The position numbers and the translations under genes were made by a program. Positions 11,400 to 23,068 of a stretch of 64,000 nt of DNA are shown here, piece after piece (the stretch's first letter is position 1; each line of letters opens with the position of its first letter). Source of the DNA: Paracentrotus lividus (Eukaryota > Echinodermata > Echinoidea > Camarodonta > Echinidae); assembly GCA_940671915.1 (NCBI GenBank), contig CALNVZ010002974.1, positions 38,548,435 to 38,612,434 of the forward strand, given 5' to 3'. Under the pieces are notes generated by a model. That model was not told where the DNA came from, searched no databases, and was given only the letters and a program-made list of their open reading frames with translations.

Positions 11400-12224
11400 C
11401 TGGAATAGAAAGAAAGAAAGAAACTGGAAATAAGGATGTGGTTTTTTTTTTTCCAATGACGTAATAGGAGGGGATTACTAGTTCTGGTACATAACCTCTG
11501 CATGCGGTCAACATACCAACTGAGGAAAGTACCATTTGGTTAGCAACCCAAAATATAAAAAACAGAAAAACAAAAATATATCAAAAATGGGGGCCTACAA
11601 TACATGTACTACCCAAGATTTGTATACAGTGTACATGTACTTGGCATGAACAATAAATCTATACAAAGTTTTCAAAGAACTGTATGCCTACAATCATATA
11701 GCAATCTAAAATAAATATAACAATGCATCATTAATGGGTATTCCCACATTACAGCGAAACTGTCATGTAGTTTCAACAAAATATAACACAAAGGTCATGT
11801 GTACGAATACCTACATAAATCATTAAGTGCCCTTACATATCAAATATGTTCACTAGTAAATCTTGATTTATAATCTTAAAACACTATTCACTTGGATCCC
11901 TGTCACTTATCTTGTAATTTCATTCCTGTCGAGCAAAGTTTTTGAATGCATGTTTTCCAACATGTCTTATTTACTGAATTGCATATAGAAGGTCAGACCA
12001 AAGCTTTATGAAAGCTGGAAGTACTAAAATAAGTTACAGTTTCTATTAGTAATAAAGACTTTACACACTAATTGTTCTTATTATTTTTACAAATGTAAAA
12101 GGAAGTAATTTGTTTTCATCCTACAATGTATAATGGCTTGATGTTTTCTATTCAGATTTTTCCCCCCAACTATTATTTTTAATGATTTATCTACACAATA
12201 GATAGTGGTATCTTTGAATGTTAA

Positions 12225-12370
12225 AAACAAGCAGGATAACCATCTTAAAATCAGCATGAACTACAGATCCATAGCTCAGATTTTTTGTATAAAAATATTA
12301 GTTCCCACGTTTATAGAGCTTTGAGATAACCCTCTACATGTACATGAAGAACAAGTAGACCTATCCTATT
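12225..12370. repeat. Direct repeat, unit 1 (partner 13216-13360)
   Basis: The segment containing accatcttaaaatcagcatg, agatccatagct and ataaccctc recurs about 1 kb to the right with ordinary divergence. The two units flank two copies of a mariner-like MITE. Confidence 0.75.
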
Positions 12371-12465
12371 TCATCCTATATTCCTTTGATGCCTTGTCTT
12401 ATAAGTGTTTCACACAAGTATTATTTTTTAATGTATTATACACAACAGAAAAAGGTATGCTTGTA

Positions 12466-12572
12466 CAGTCTGTGTCAAATAAAATGGTACAAGTGGAAAA
12501 CATTTTTTTTATAGTATGAACTTTAATCACAACCTGCTATCGTTTGGTATTTTCATAAAACAGGAAGATCAG
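12466..12572 (+). mobile_element. Left part of a CAGTCTGTGTCAAATAA MITE
   Basis: About 107 bp nearly identical to the left end of the full element at 12758-13212, then broken off into a GA microsatellite. Partial copy. Confidence 0.75.
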
Positions 12573-12589
12573 GAAGAGAAAGAGAGAGA

Positions 12590-12752
12590 GAGAGAGAGAG
12601 ATAATCAGGGCAAAATGAGGGTCAGATCTTAGATTATAATGAACAATATATTATGACAAATACCCCTAATTAATTATGCTCAAACCTCTGCGCAAAATAT
12701 AGGGTGCGTTACTTTACTTAGATTTGGTCCAATGATTTTCATTGAATATTAC
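12590..12752. repeat. Dispersed repeat next to a GA microsatellite
   Basis: The segment from gataatcagggcaaaatgag to attgaatattacaaat recurs inverted at 28634-28790. In both places it abuts a (GA)n/(CT)n tract, so the microsatellite probably belongs to the repeat's end. Confidence 0.75.
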
Positions 12753-12757
12753 AAATA

Positions 12758-13212
12758 CAGTCTGTGTCAAATAAAATGGTACAAGTGGAAAACATTTTTT
12801 TTATAGTATGAAGATTAATCATAGCCTGCTATTGTTTGGTATTTTCATAAAGCAGGAAGATCAGACTTTCACCTGCAATTTTTTTCATCACATTTGGTGT
12901 TGTAATTTTTGAAATAAGACTAGTTTTCTACAATCAAGATAAATCCATTTTTCGCACGCCGTCCCATGCCTTTGTGTATAGGTTTTGCATAATGGCCATG
13001 AAGTGCTCAATTTTGATTTGTTCCTCGTCGCACAAAATTTAGCATACATTGTGTTGTAACTATTGTTTTCAAAAGCAATCTATACAGAACAAAGCGCATC
13101 AGCAAGGAAAATCTTTTAGCTTTATTTTGGTACCACATGCATACATAATCTGAAAATATTTCACACCTAAATAATTTTTTTCCGACTGTACAATTTTTTT
13201 TGACACAGACTG
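12758..13212. mobile_element. MITE with CAGTCTGTGTCAAATAA ends, mariner-like
   Basis: The left end cagtctgtgtcaaataaaat and the right end tttttttgacacagactg are inverse and flanked by TA on both sides. A shorter relative is at 47958-48339 and a fragment at 12466-12572. About 455 bp, no ORF. Ends and TA target fit a non-autonomous Tc1/mariner element. Confidence 0.82.
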
Positions 13213-13215
13213 TAT

Positions 13216-13360
13216 CTTACAAACAAGCAAGTAAACCATCTTAAAATCAGCATGAAATACAGATCCATAGCTGATATATTTTTATATAATATTAATTTCC
13301 ACACTAGAGCATGCAGATAACCCTCATACATGTATAATGATCAAGTAGACCCTAGGGTTA
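13216..13360. repeat. Direct repeat, unit 2 (partner 12225-12370)
   Basis: Similar to the 12225-12370 segment, starting immediately after the TA that ends the MITE at 13212. Confidence 0.7.
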
Positions 13361-14386
13361 AATCATATCATCACAAGACCTCATTTCTTGTATGGACTTT
13401 GTCCTCAGCTCAGGAAGTCTGAGGGTCAATTTGAAAAAAAAAAAAAATCTCTCAATGAACAAATAATACACTGTCTATGTAACTCTGATTGATTAGTGTA
13501 TTAAGGGATGTACTTGAACTGTATGATAGTTTATCACAACACAGATTAAGTACTTGAGCTTTGTAATTAATCAAATTTCCAGTCCAGTGGTTTATTGGCA
13601 CGCACTAGGTTTATCTGAAAACATGTGATAGAAATTGGATGTTTATTGCAATTCAATGAAATGTTACTGCTACGGTAAATGAATGTATTACACTTTACAG
13701 GAAAATACTTAAGGTGCACACTTTAATTACAAACTAGTGACAAAAAAAAGAAAAATTAAATGAGGTGATTGGTCAAAGAAAAAAAAAAGATAACAATGAA
13801 CATGAGTTACTCTGAAAAGATTATAGAAGTTTGCAAATCCATAATGATGCATGACTTACAGAATGCAGAAAAACATGTGAGGAGACTGTTTAATCGCTAA
13901 ATAAATTATAACACAAAAGAACAAAATAAACAATATATTAAAAAAATAAATACTCTTTAATATTATAAGTATTCACCAGGGAGGAGATTTATTTTTGGTA
14001 TTCAACATTTGTATTAACAACTTTATTGTCATATATTCAGATATCCTGTTTGAGGGTTACAAACAACTTTTTGAACAACTTAAAATAGGAGAAGTCAAAT
14101 GGGATACTGTAATACAATTTTTTATTCCATTACGCAAAGTTGAAAAATGCAGAAAGGGTTATTTTTTATCACAAACATTCTAAACGTCAAGGATAGTTCT
14201 TATCAACAATTTGAATGAAATCATGAGAAATCCAATAAAATGTCTGGAAGAATGTTTGGCATCCATATCGTTCTTCATATTTCAGGTTGTTTGTAAAGTT
14301 GGGTTGTAACTTTTGAACGGACTTGGTGACCCCCCCCCCCCCCTTGACAAATAAAAAAAAAGGAAACTGGAAATAGCTATACTTAC

Positions 14387-14514
14387 AGTTGCTCTGTAGT
14401 GTTGAGAGAAGAACTGATGAAACATATCTTTTAATGCAACTTTGTTTTACCAACTCCTAAGTCTCCTATAACTAACACCTTATACAGATGCTCTCTCTTC
14501 TCCCCTGCCGCTGC
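14387..14514 (-). CDS. Rab32-like: Rab32/Rab38-like GTPase, P-loop exon, with two 1-bp insertions
   Basis: Minus-strand exon with a TTACAG acceptor and a GTAAGT donor. It reads AAAGEKREHLYKVLVIGDLG then VGKT, which is the P-loop (G1, GDLGVGKT). At the 3' end HQFFSQHYRAT is in the correct phase for the next exon. Between them the frame breaks twice: one extra A after the Thr codon of GKT and one extra T before HQFF. Ignoring these, the segment reads as a normal Rab32-type S.IKRYVHQFF. Two single-base insertions within about 20 bp of the nucleotide-binding core would destroy the protein if real, yet every other exon is clean. I therefore favour sequencing or assembly error over pseudogenisation. 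The exon begins at a splice acceptor, so the start codon lies upstream. Confidence 0.88.
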
Positions 14515-14668
14515 CTGTAAGGTGTCAGGTAAAGGGAAAATTTAAAAATAGAAAACAATTTAGATTTATAAGAATGGGAGATGTTGTCCTCACAAATTAA
14601 TAGTAATCACAAATAATATTTTTTCACTATTCACTACAAATATACAATGTATGTACATGATTATCAGT

Positions 14669-14771
14669 GGTTGATCCAGGAATTGAAAAAAAAAGGGGGG
14701 GGGGTCTCTGCCAAAATCTTAGTGGGGGGGGGGGGAAGGTCCCTGCACCCCACTTGGATCAGCCATTGATA
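14669..14771. mobile_element. Miniature hAT-like element
   Basis: The left end cagtggttgatccagg and the right end ttggatcagccattg are inverse, with G-rich tracts between them. About 100 bp. No clear 8 bp target duplication could be confirmed. Confidence 0.5.
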
Positions 14772-15067
14772 ATTAACTACTGAAAGAGCATACATCACAT
14801 GTACAAAAATACTGTTTAAAGTAGCTTAAAAGCTTAAATGTAGACCTGTACATACATAATGTGTAGGGTATATCTACATGTAGTAGCTTTTTTTTCATGG
14901 ATCAGCATTACACATTATAATAAAAACACAGTGTTCAATGTCCAATACTACATGCATTCATATGATCTTCGCATGGAATACAAAAACAAATACAATTTAA
15001 AATGCAATTTCATGCAGTGAATTTGCTATAATTTCTGAAATGTAAATTTACAATTTGAGTATTATTA

Positions 15068-16452
15068 CAGGGCCGGCGGAGACGGGGGGGGGCCTGGGGG
15101 GGCCGGGCCCCCCCACTTTTTTGCCAGAAATTTTAATATTTTCTAAGGGAAAAAAGTGAACAGAAAGAAAAAGAAGAACGGGAAGGAGAGGCAAAATGTG
15201 TTTAAAATACACTACCTTCGGGTTCATTATAAGCTGCCATTTTTTCTGCTCGCGCATCACGCTCGCAAGGTTCTCTCAATAAGGCACATTGACTGATCCC
15301 GTATGTCCCATATTAGTATGGTTATGTAAATTTTTCTACTTGCACTTTTTATTTATTTTTGTTAAAATTGAGGTGATCTTGACCCATAGAAGAATTCCAA
15401 CAAAAAGAGATATGATGGAAAAATGTGCGTAAAATATACGGTCGTATTACGTGTCATTATAAGCCAAAATTTTCAGCTCGCGCTTCTCGCTCGCAAATTC
15501 CTCTCAGAAAGACTGATTCCTGACATCGCAAAGTGAAGTGATGGATGTCAATTTTCAAAATCTAGAATACACTACCTTCAGTTAATTATAAGTCAAAATT
15601 TTCGGCTCGCGTTTCGCGCTAGTAATTTATTCTTGTTAAAATGAATGTGATCGTTACCTAGTAACATAATTCAAACAAAAATAGTCCTACATAAGAGGGG
15701 GAAATCTGCGTAAAATATACGGCCTTATTTGTATCATTATAAGCCAAAATTTTCAACTCGAGCTTCGCGCTCGCAAATTCCTCTCAGAAAGACTGATTCC
15801 TGACATCGCAAAGTGAAGTGATATAGGATGTCAATTTACAAAATCTAGAATACTCTACCTTCAGTTAATTATAAGTCAACATTTTCGGCTCACGCTTCGC
15901 GCTCGCAAATTTCTCTCACACGGGATGACAATTTTCAAAATGTGTCGAGAACACACTACCTTCAGGTTATAAGCCAAAATTTTCGGCTCGCGCTTTGCGC
16001 TCGCAAAGTTTTCTAAAAAAAAAGGTACATTGACTGATCCCTGGCGTCCCAAATAATGTAATGTTCTGTAAATTTTTTGCTCGCGTTCGCAATGTATTTT
16101 TATTAAAATGAAGTTGATCGTTATCTAGTAAAAGAATTCAAACGAAAATATATAAAAGCCTCGGGAAATGTGCGTGAACTATACGGCCTTTGCATCATTG
16201 TAAGCCAAAATTTTCATCTCGCGCTTCGCGCTCGCAAATGTGTCTCAGATGGGATGGTAATTATCAAAATATGTATAGAATACATGTACACTACTTTCAG
16301 GTAATTATAAGCAAAATTTCTCGGCTCGCGCTACGCGCTCGCAAATTTCTCTAAAAGGTTCATTATATCCTTTTTATTCGGGCCTAATATGTTCGCATGA
16401 ATTCTTCTAAAACTTGGGCCCCCTCACTTTTGAAAACGCTCCGCCGGCCCTG
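15068..16452. mobile_element. hAT-like element with GCTCGCGCTTCGCGCTCGC array
   Basis: The ends cagggccggcgga and tccgccggccctg are inverse. The flanks tattatta and tattataa agree at 7 of 8 positions, as expected for a hAT 8 bp target duplication. The interior has about eight copies of a gctcgcgcttcgcgctcgc-like motif (near 15247, 15478, 15606, 15759, 15889, 15985, 16217 and 16322), each preceded by ataagccaaaattttc. Spacing is irregular, about 90 to 230 bp. No transposase. The open frame at 16397-16729 runs out of the element and is not supported as a gene. Confidence 0.85.
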
Positions 16453-16729
16453 TATTATAATAGCAGCACACAGGGTTGGTGAGAAGACCTTTTTGTACAT
16501 TACAGAAATTGAAATATGCTTTATCAATATGATGCAACATACTGGATTAGGTGCAAGATTTTATAATGTGAAAATCAAATTACACTCCGAGTCTGACCAT
16601 AAAAACAAATTACATGTAATGAAAGTTCCAGAGCGAATGAAAGTCATTTACTATCTTAAAACATTCAAAACACGTGAGACTACATGTATTGTGGGCATAC
16701 GGCCATGTGGTGGAAGGCAGTCTGTTTGA

Positions 16730-16845
16730 AAAGCGTTACAGTAATAGTTTTCAAAATTTGAATATAAAATCATAACTTGAAAATAAAGCAAGCAATTTGC
16801 TTGTAAATTTCAAGGGATTCCAGATATCTTTTATAATTATGTTGG
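16730..16845. repeat. Repeat, inverted partner of 10500-10625
   Basis: See the partner. Contains gcgttacag...caaaatttgaatataaaatc...gcttgtaaatttcaagggat, the inverse of the left copy. Confidence 0.6.
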
Positions 16846-17642
16846 CAAAATGAGTCGAATCAAATAAATTATAATATACACTCTATGTATCTCATTCAAT
16901 ATTACTAGATCCCTAATAATGACATGTGACACAAATCCAACCAAATGAGGTAAATACCGTACAAACTTACAATGAATGACACCCTTCCCATTAATCGAGC
17001 AATAATCTAAAAAGAAAATTTGATGATTTGTTGGTTTTTGGGGAGTATGTTTTGTCGTTTGTTTGAATAAGTCAATATTGGGTAATCAGCAGCCCCCCCC
17101 CCCCTCATTCAAAAATCACGGTCTAATGATACAAACCGGGAGCCCTCCTTTCTATTAAAGGGTGCTTAGTCAACCTAGCAGTCAAGAGCCACAAAGTGTA
17201 CTATGAACGAGCACGGTTTAACCCATTGTATGGAGCAGTACATATTAATCTTCTAAGTCAACAGACGTTTGTAGGGAAAGACCTGCTAATACAATCATGT
17301 AGGTTTGGATAAATACAAACTATATTTATTGGTTTAGGATGAGTAGGAAAGCATATCCGATATCAAACCAAGCACTACATTTTTTCTTTAATTAATGTAC
17401 ACCACATTAACATGACAGTACATCATTTGCAACAGAATGTATAGGAATTTGTGCATATTTTCAAAACAATGATGCTCCATATTCCATACAAAATGCTACT
17501 ACATGTATTTCAAATCAGCATTATAAGGACTTCTGTACACTAATCCATTTCAAAATTTGAAAGGGATGTATCATCAAATCATCTAATAATAAAGAGAGAA
17601 ATTGCTATCCATGAAACAAACTACATGTATTTTACCGTATCA

Positions 17643-17832
17643 GGACATCTCCCCCGGAGGACAACTCCCCCGGGGACAATTCCCGGAGGACAGCTCCCCC
17701 GGAGGACATAGGGTTAGGGTTAGGGTTAGAGTTAGGGTTAGGGTTAGGGTTGTCCTCCGGGGGAGTTGTCCTCCGGGGGAGCTGTCCTCCGGGAATTGTC
17801 CCCGGGGGAGTTGTCCTCCGGGGGAGATGTCC
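17643..17832. repeat. 190 bp palindrome with (TTAGGG)n at its apex
   Basis: The left arm (17643-17708) is a series of short related units: ggacatctcccccgga, ggacaactcccccggg, gacaattcccgga, ggacagctcccccgga and ggaca. The right arm (about 17751-17832) is the exact inverse of these, with one additional unit next to the apex. Between them, 17709-17750 is about seven units of TTAGGG, one altered to TTAGAG. ACCGTAT occurs just outside both arms (17634-17640 and 17837-17843) and could be a target duplication. The open frame across it is low complexity. Confidence 0.92.
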
Positions 17833-18689
17833 TAGAACCGTATTTTACATGTCATATTAAGCGGAATAATCTGAACCACTTCTGTTGATCAGATCTATGT
17901 GAATCAATCAGATATATTCATTTACGTAGACTATACATGTAGAACCAAACTTTAAAGTTACTTTCTGAAAGAAACGACAGACATATATCTAATCAGTCAG
18001 TCTGTACATGTGTAGGCTGATGTAGAGAGCTGAAAATGAGCAAAACCTTATGCCAACTGAGTACATGTACATGTATGTCCATGTGGACTTCGAAACAGCA
18101 TTTATTTTTTTCCCCTAATATATTTGATCTGTATCAATAGACTAGTTGACAATATTCATGTTTTTTTTTTATTCACCCTTTAATCATGAAAGTGATAAAG
18201 AATGTAATGTTTTCTTTCATTTGAAGGGTCACAATCATTATGTTTGGTTAAAAATTACAATGTACTTGCTTGTTGTATGCTTCGAGGTCACATTTTCATG
18301 TGTTTCCTCTGATATCGATCATTTAGATTGTTTTGGTCCATTGTAGCTTGTACCTTTTAATTTTATTTTAATGTTAAACATTTGCTCTAACTTATTCAGT
18401 TGTAAAGCATTATTAGAGGGTGCTAATTCCATGTTAACTGACAATAGAAAAACACAACATTTTCTAGATTGTTTGCAAGTATCATAGTTAGAAGTCTACA
18501 TCAATAAGAATGCACAGCACTTGGCGGATATCCTGAAATCCTGGATCTGCCACTCACTGATGCATGTGTCTTCAATACAGCCAAATACATGTAGGCTAAT
18601 GATAGGGCCTACATGTACACGTAGGGAAAGAATTGTGCAAAGAAAATCCATTCAAACTATACATTTTCTATGAAAGATGCCTACATGTC

Positions 18690-18922
18690 CAGTTATTGGG
18701 TGTCCGGACGGGTTGGGTGTTCGGACACTCGATTTTAACCAGCCATTTGGAAGGGTTTAAAAGCAATGACTTTGTAGTTTTTTAGCACAAAATGTCAGAA
18801 AATATTGCGGGGAACAAATATTAATGATAATAAATAGGCATTACACATACATTTTTAGCTTAATCCTTAGACAAAAAAACCAGGCTTCATTTTTGTTAAG
18901 TGTCTGGACACCCAGCCCCCTA
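18690..18922. mobile_element. Possible small TIR element (gttattgggtgtccggac)
   Basis: The left gttattgggtgtccggac and the right gtctggacacccagccccctaac are roughly inverse, about 225 bp apart. Immediately to the right is a perfect short hairpin around acagcgctggcgccgaaggcg. Assignment tentative. Confidence 0.4.
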
Positions 18923-20013
18923 ACTATAGACAGCGCTGGCGCCGAAGGCGACAGCGCTGTAGAAGGGATTTGTTCATTTACGTTGAATATTGATGGGTGA
19001 CCTTGTTCATTGGTCGACCCGGAAGTAGAAAAAATCGCTGTGCTTTTGAACAGCAGCGCATACGGCCCGCTAAAGCCGCCTGCTCTAGCCGCCTAGCTAG
19101 CTTGCTAGCAGACGGCGCTCGCGACCGGGGGTCTATATCGCCATGTACCGTACCTGCGATATGAACACAAGTTACGTGATTGGAACTGATTTTTGCCTTC
19201 AAATATCAATCACTCACTGTTATGACAACATAAATATGTGGAAGAACCTATCTGCTCTTGTATTCTTGGAAGCTACATAAATTCAATGTGAGTATCATTT
19301 AAAAAAAAAAATATTACTTGTGAGAGATTCGGGATATACCAGCCCCACAACTAATCATCCGTCAGTTCCCGTCGCTTCGCGACCAGCCCCCTATCCTGTC
19401 TTGAATAGAAAATGTTGTTTAGGTAGAATTTATTATTTTTTTTCACAATTCTTTCCCTATCAAGTAGGCCTATCAATACTAATTTAGCTTTTTGAATTTG
19501 ATTAAGACACGTACATTCTTATATATTTTTAGGCCAAACTACGATCAAACAATCTAGAAAATGTGTTTTTCTAATGTCAACTGGTAACCTCCAACGTCAC
19601 CGTCAGTCATTGACTGCACACGCACCCAGTTTACACTCATGTCATGGTACCTTCCACAATGAGATTCAAAAGGGATTAATTCTTCAAGGTTCAAGGTGGA
19701 ATTGCCCTAATGTACTTTGTTATCCATACACTACACTCCCCTCTACTGGCTACCAACCACAACCCTAGCTGGCAGCCATCGCCATAATTTTGTAAGGCAT
19801 GAACTCTTTAGAACGTTATTATCTCATGTGTGAATACGATTACGAAACTGCATTAGCACCCAATTTTAGCATAGACTGATCGAGCTGAGGCTAGCAGTAT
19901 TATTAGTAACAACTTACGTACGAAACATCACTTTAATATTCAAATCATTCATTCCAAAGAGTTCACCACCATGACATGTAACTATTAGATGTAAACAAAT
20001 TCGAAGACTTTAC

Positions 20014-20120
20014 CATTCCACTTCTTATTTCTACGAACACGAGCGGTGCACTGATTCCACTGGTGTTCAACTGGATTCGATGGTAGTTCTACCGCAGTAG
20101 CCCAGCTCGAATAACCAGAT
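20014..20120 (-). CDS. Rab32-like: Proposed first exon (5' UTR plus ATG) of the Rab32-like gene
   Basis: On the minus strand the sequence gtggaATG is followed directly by a GTAAAG donor, so the exon would end exactly at the start codon (20016-20014). Joined to the P-loop exon at 14514 it gives MAAAGEKREHLYKVLVIG in the right phase, with a favourable G at +4. Rab32-type proteins usually have a short Ala/Gly-rich leader before this point, so the fit is good. The intron would be about 5.5 kb. The upstream (right) border of the exon is not defined. This rests on phase and context only. Confidence 0.45.
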
Positions 20121-20742
20121 CAATCCCGGTAGGAAATTTTCGCTGCAGGCAGGCTCCACGCACACAAACAACAACGTCCGAAATCTATTTTCCCGTTGTT
20201 TCTCTCTTGAAATGATGTGTTCAGGTCCAAGAGGGCACAGAAACGGTATAATTAATGTTCTTTTGGATCTTGATCTTAATTTCAGTTTCCCTATTCAGCT
20301 CCGGAATTACCGGCAGAATACGTCCGTCCATGAATAGAATGATGGTGTGTCAGCTGACTGATTTTGATGTTTATTTGTCTACCGCCATCTCTTGACAGAA
20401 GACAGATACTCTTGAGAGTACAAAAAAGAACGAGCCTACTGTATTTTTTGTTTGAACCAATAATTAAGACATTAAGCTTTGTAAGAGTTTTAAAAAACAA
20501 GAAACAAACATGGATATTCAATTTAGATGATAATAGCATTTCCTCGATGAGGATGTCAATAAAACAATAATCCTAACAACATCATAATTGGTATAGAGCA
20601 GTAACTAAATTTGTATACTAAAGAGACTTCTTCTGCTCGAGTCCGTTCTCTCACTTTCAGAGTGATTCTATAAATATGTCATGTACCTGTTTACATTGGA
20701 AACATTTTATATTGTTTTTAGGGGAATTAGAATCTGAAACTG

Positions 20743-21609
20743 CAGGGGCGTATCCAGGATTTCCCAATAGGGGGGGCGCAAGGAAATTTTTATCGCCGTC
20801 AGGGGAAGGGGGAGGGGGTTCTTCTAATTCATATTGTACATGAAATTCCACATTTTTTTTCAATTAACACAAAAGTTACATAGTTTCTATACCCTAAGAC
20901 AATGTATGTTGCGTAGAAACCTATTTATGTGTGCATTATATACCCTTCTGAATTGGAATCTGCGAGCGCGAAACGAGAGTCGAAAATGTTGAGGTTTTTA
21001 AAGTTATATGAAATAAATAAAGGGGCATTTTCTAGTACTAGAAAATGGTAGATTATTGTGTATAATAGACCCAATTTAGTATCCGCGAGCGCGAAGCGCG
21101 AGCTGAAAATTTTTAAAGGTAAAAATTGGAGTTATTATTTGTGCATTATGATTTGGTATCAGCGAGCGCGAAGCGCGAGCCAAAAATTTGGGGTTTCAAA
21201 AAGTATTTTGAATTAATAAAGGGGTACTTTCTAATAAACCCATGAGGCCAACTATGTTTCCCAGGAGGCAGAGGGTCCAAGAGGCCTCTTTTCTTTGTGA
21301 AATTTTGAAACTTTAGTTTTAAATATTTTTACTTTTCGTCACTAATGTATTTCTTTTTCTTAAAAAAAGGGCGTTTGAGCAATTATTGCAAAATACAATA
21401 TGAGAAAAGTCGGCCTCGTGGGCCCTCCCCACATTAAAGGCCTTAGTTATGGTCGTTTAGAACCAAATTCCCTTCTCTTTCTTTCTTTTTCTTCTTTTCT
21501 TTCCCTTTTTCCTTCTTTCTCCCTTTTTCTCCTCCTTTTTTTTTTTTTTTTTAGTCGGCCAATAGGGGGGGCGCGCGCCTGTTGCGCCCCCCCCCTGGAT
21601 ACGCCCCTG
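20743..21609. mobile_element. hAT-like element with GCGAGCGCGAAGCGCGAGC motifs
   Basis: The ends caggggcgtatccagga and ctggatacgcccctg are inverse. The interior carries gcgagcgcgaagcgcgagc at about 21083 and 21162 and a variant at about 20964, and pyrimidine runs near the right end. The target duplication is ambiguous (tgaaactg versus aactgaat). No transposase. The frames at 20657-20863 and 21400-21615 are translations of this element. Confidence 0.75.
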
Positions 21610-23068
21610 AACTGAATCCGAATCTGAATTAGACTAAAGTGACTGCCATGGGTAAATAAAAACCATTATTATCACTTTCATTTCAAGAAAACAAAAAATG
21701 ATTTCCGTTATAAAAAAATCATTGTTAACGCCCCTCTAGTTCAGCACAAAAATACTTTTAAAAGATCATAAGAAAAGTGAATGGTGACCTTTTGAATTCA
21801 ATATTTTGAAATGCAAGATATTTATAGACTAACTTTTACTATGACTTAAGTTTTGGATACTATATTTTCACAATGAATCATCTCCTATACATATTTACAG
21901 TCAGCTTAACGAAGGGAACCTCCCCTCTTTATTAATTATCTTTATTTTTGCCTTTACCTGGTTCCAAGTAGAAGGTCAAATGATTATATTTGATGTTTTA
22001 TAGATACGTCTTGAGAGTATGATATATTGATATATGCATAATGCATTGTATTTCTAATCCTATAAACGTGCATCTATCCGAACAAGGCCTACAAAGTTAA
22101 ATAATACTGTGGATAAGCACATCTTTATAATATCTGAAATATATATGAGTTATCCATCAAAAACAAGTTAGTTACTTCATACAAGTAACTCATGTATATG
22201 CCGTTCATAAATAATTAATTTATTATGGGTAATTTATGCATAAAATTATATAAGAAATTCATAATTCTTATTTTTTTTTAAAATCTACTTTATACCTCTA
22301 TTCTTTCCATATTTTATCCAGTAGACTTATTTTTTTATTATTATTCCAAAATAAGAATCGATCCTGCCAGTGCATCGAATATAATATCACCAATCTATGT
22401 TGATATCTATGGCTTTATGAAATATAATAGATTTATTCATTTATCAAGAACCATGGAAAAGACAAATTTATGGAATTTACAGAACGCAACATAATTTGTG
22501 GCAGAGGAGCTCACTTTCTTATATGTATTAATGTAATTGTGTATAATCGATTTCTCTCATTCTTTACTTATAATGTTTATTTATTTACATCCACATTATT
22601 ATTATTATTTTTTTGGTTTTAGTTGTTTTTCCTTCGGGTATATAGGTAAATGTTTTGTGTCTTGAGTACTCAAAAGACTTTGAATTGTTAAAGTTGTGTG
22701 GTGAAATGTATTATGAAACAAATGCTTTTGATGGAGTGCTGTTAAGAAGCTGTACTTTTTTTTTTTTAGTGGGGTGGCTTGTTGAGGCGCTAAAACTTTT
22801 GGGGCGGACATTTAATTTTTATCGAAAAAAAGAGAAAAGTGCATTTTTATTTCAAAATAGTATAAACCTAAAGGTAATTTAATACGCTCCATAATGGTAC
22901 TAGTTTTAGCGTTTTAGTGCGTTTAGATAATATTCCACTATTTTTCTTCAAAATACTTTCTTTTTTTTTGGGGGGGGGGGGGGTAAAGGGGGGCCTATTT
23001 AAAGCGCCCCGCTTATAAGGACAACATAGAGCAGAGATGCACTGCCAGACATTTACACTGATTTAGTA
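21610..23068. other. No gene seen; AT-rich intergenic
   Basis: AT-rich sequence with homopolymer runs (G-run near 22970-22983) and no recognised exon or repeat family member. Weak open frames lack motifs. Confidence 0.4.

Noticed and set aside
15240-16340. CRISPR-like regularly spaced repeat array
   Set aside because: The repeats are spaced irregularly at 90-230 bp, vary in sequence, sit within TIRs and are in a eukaryotic genome.
16397-16729. 110-residue plus-strand protein
   Set aside because: Starts inside the hAT-like element and continues across its target duplication into unrelated sequence; no motifs.
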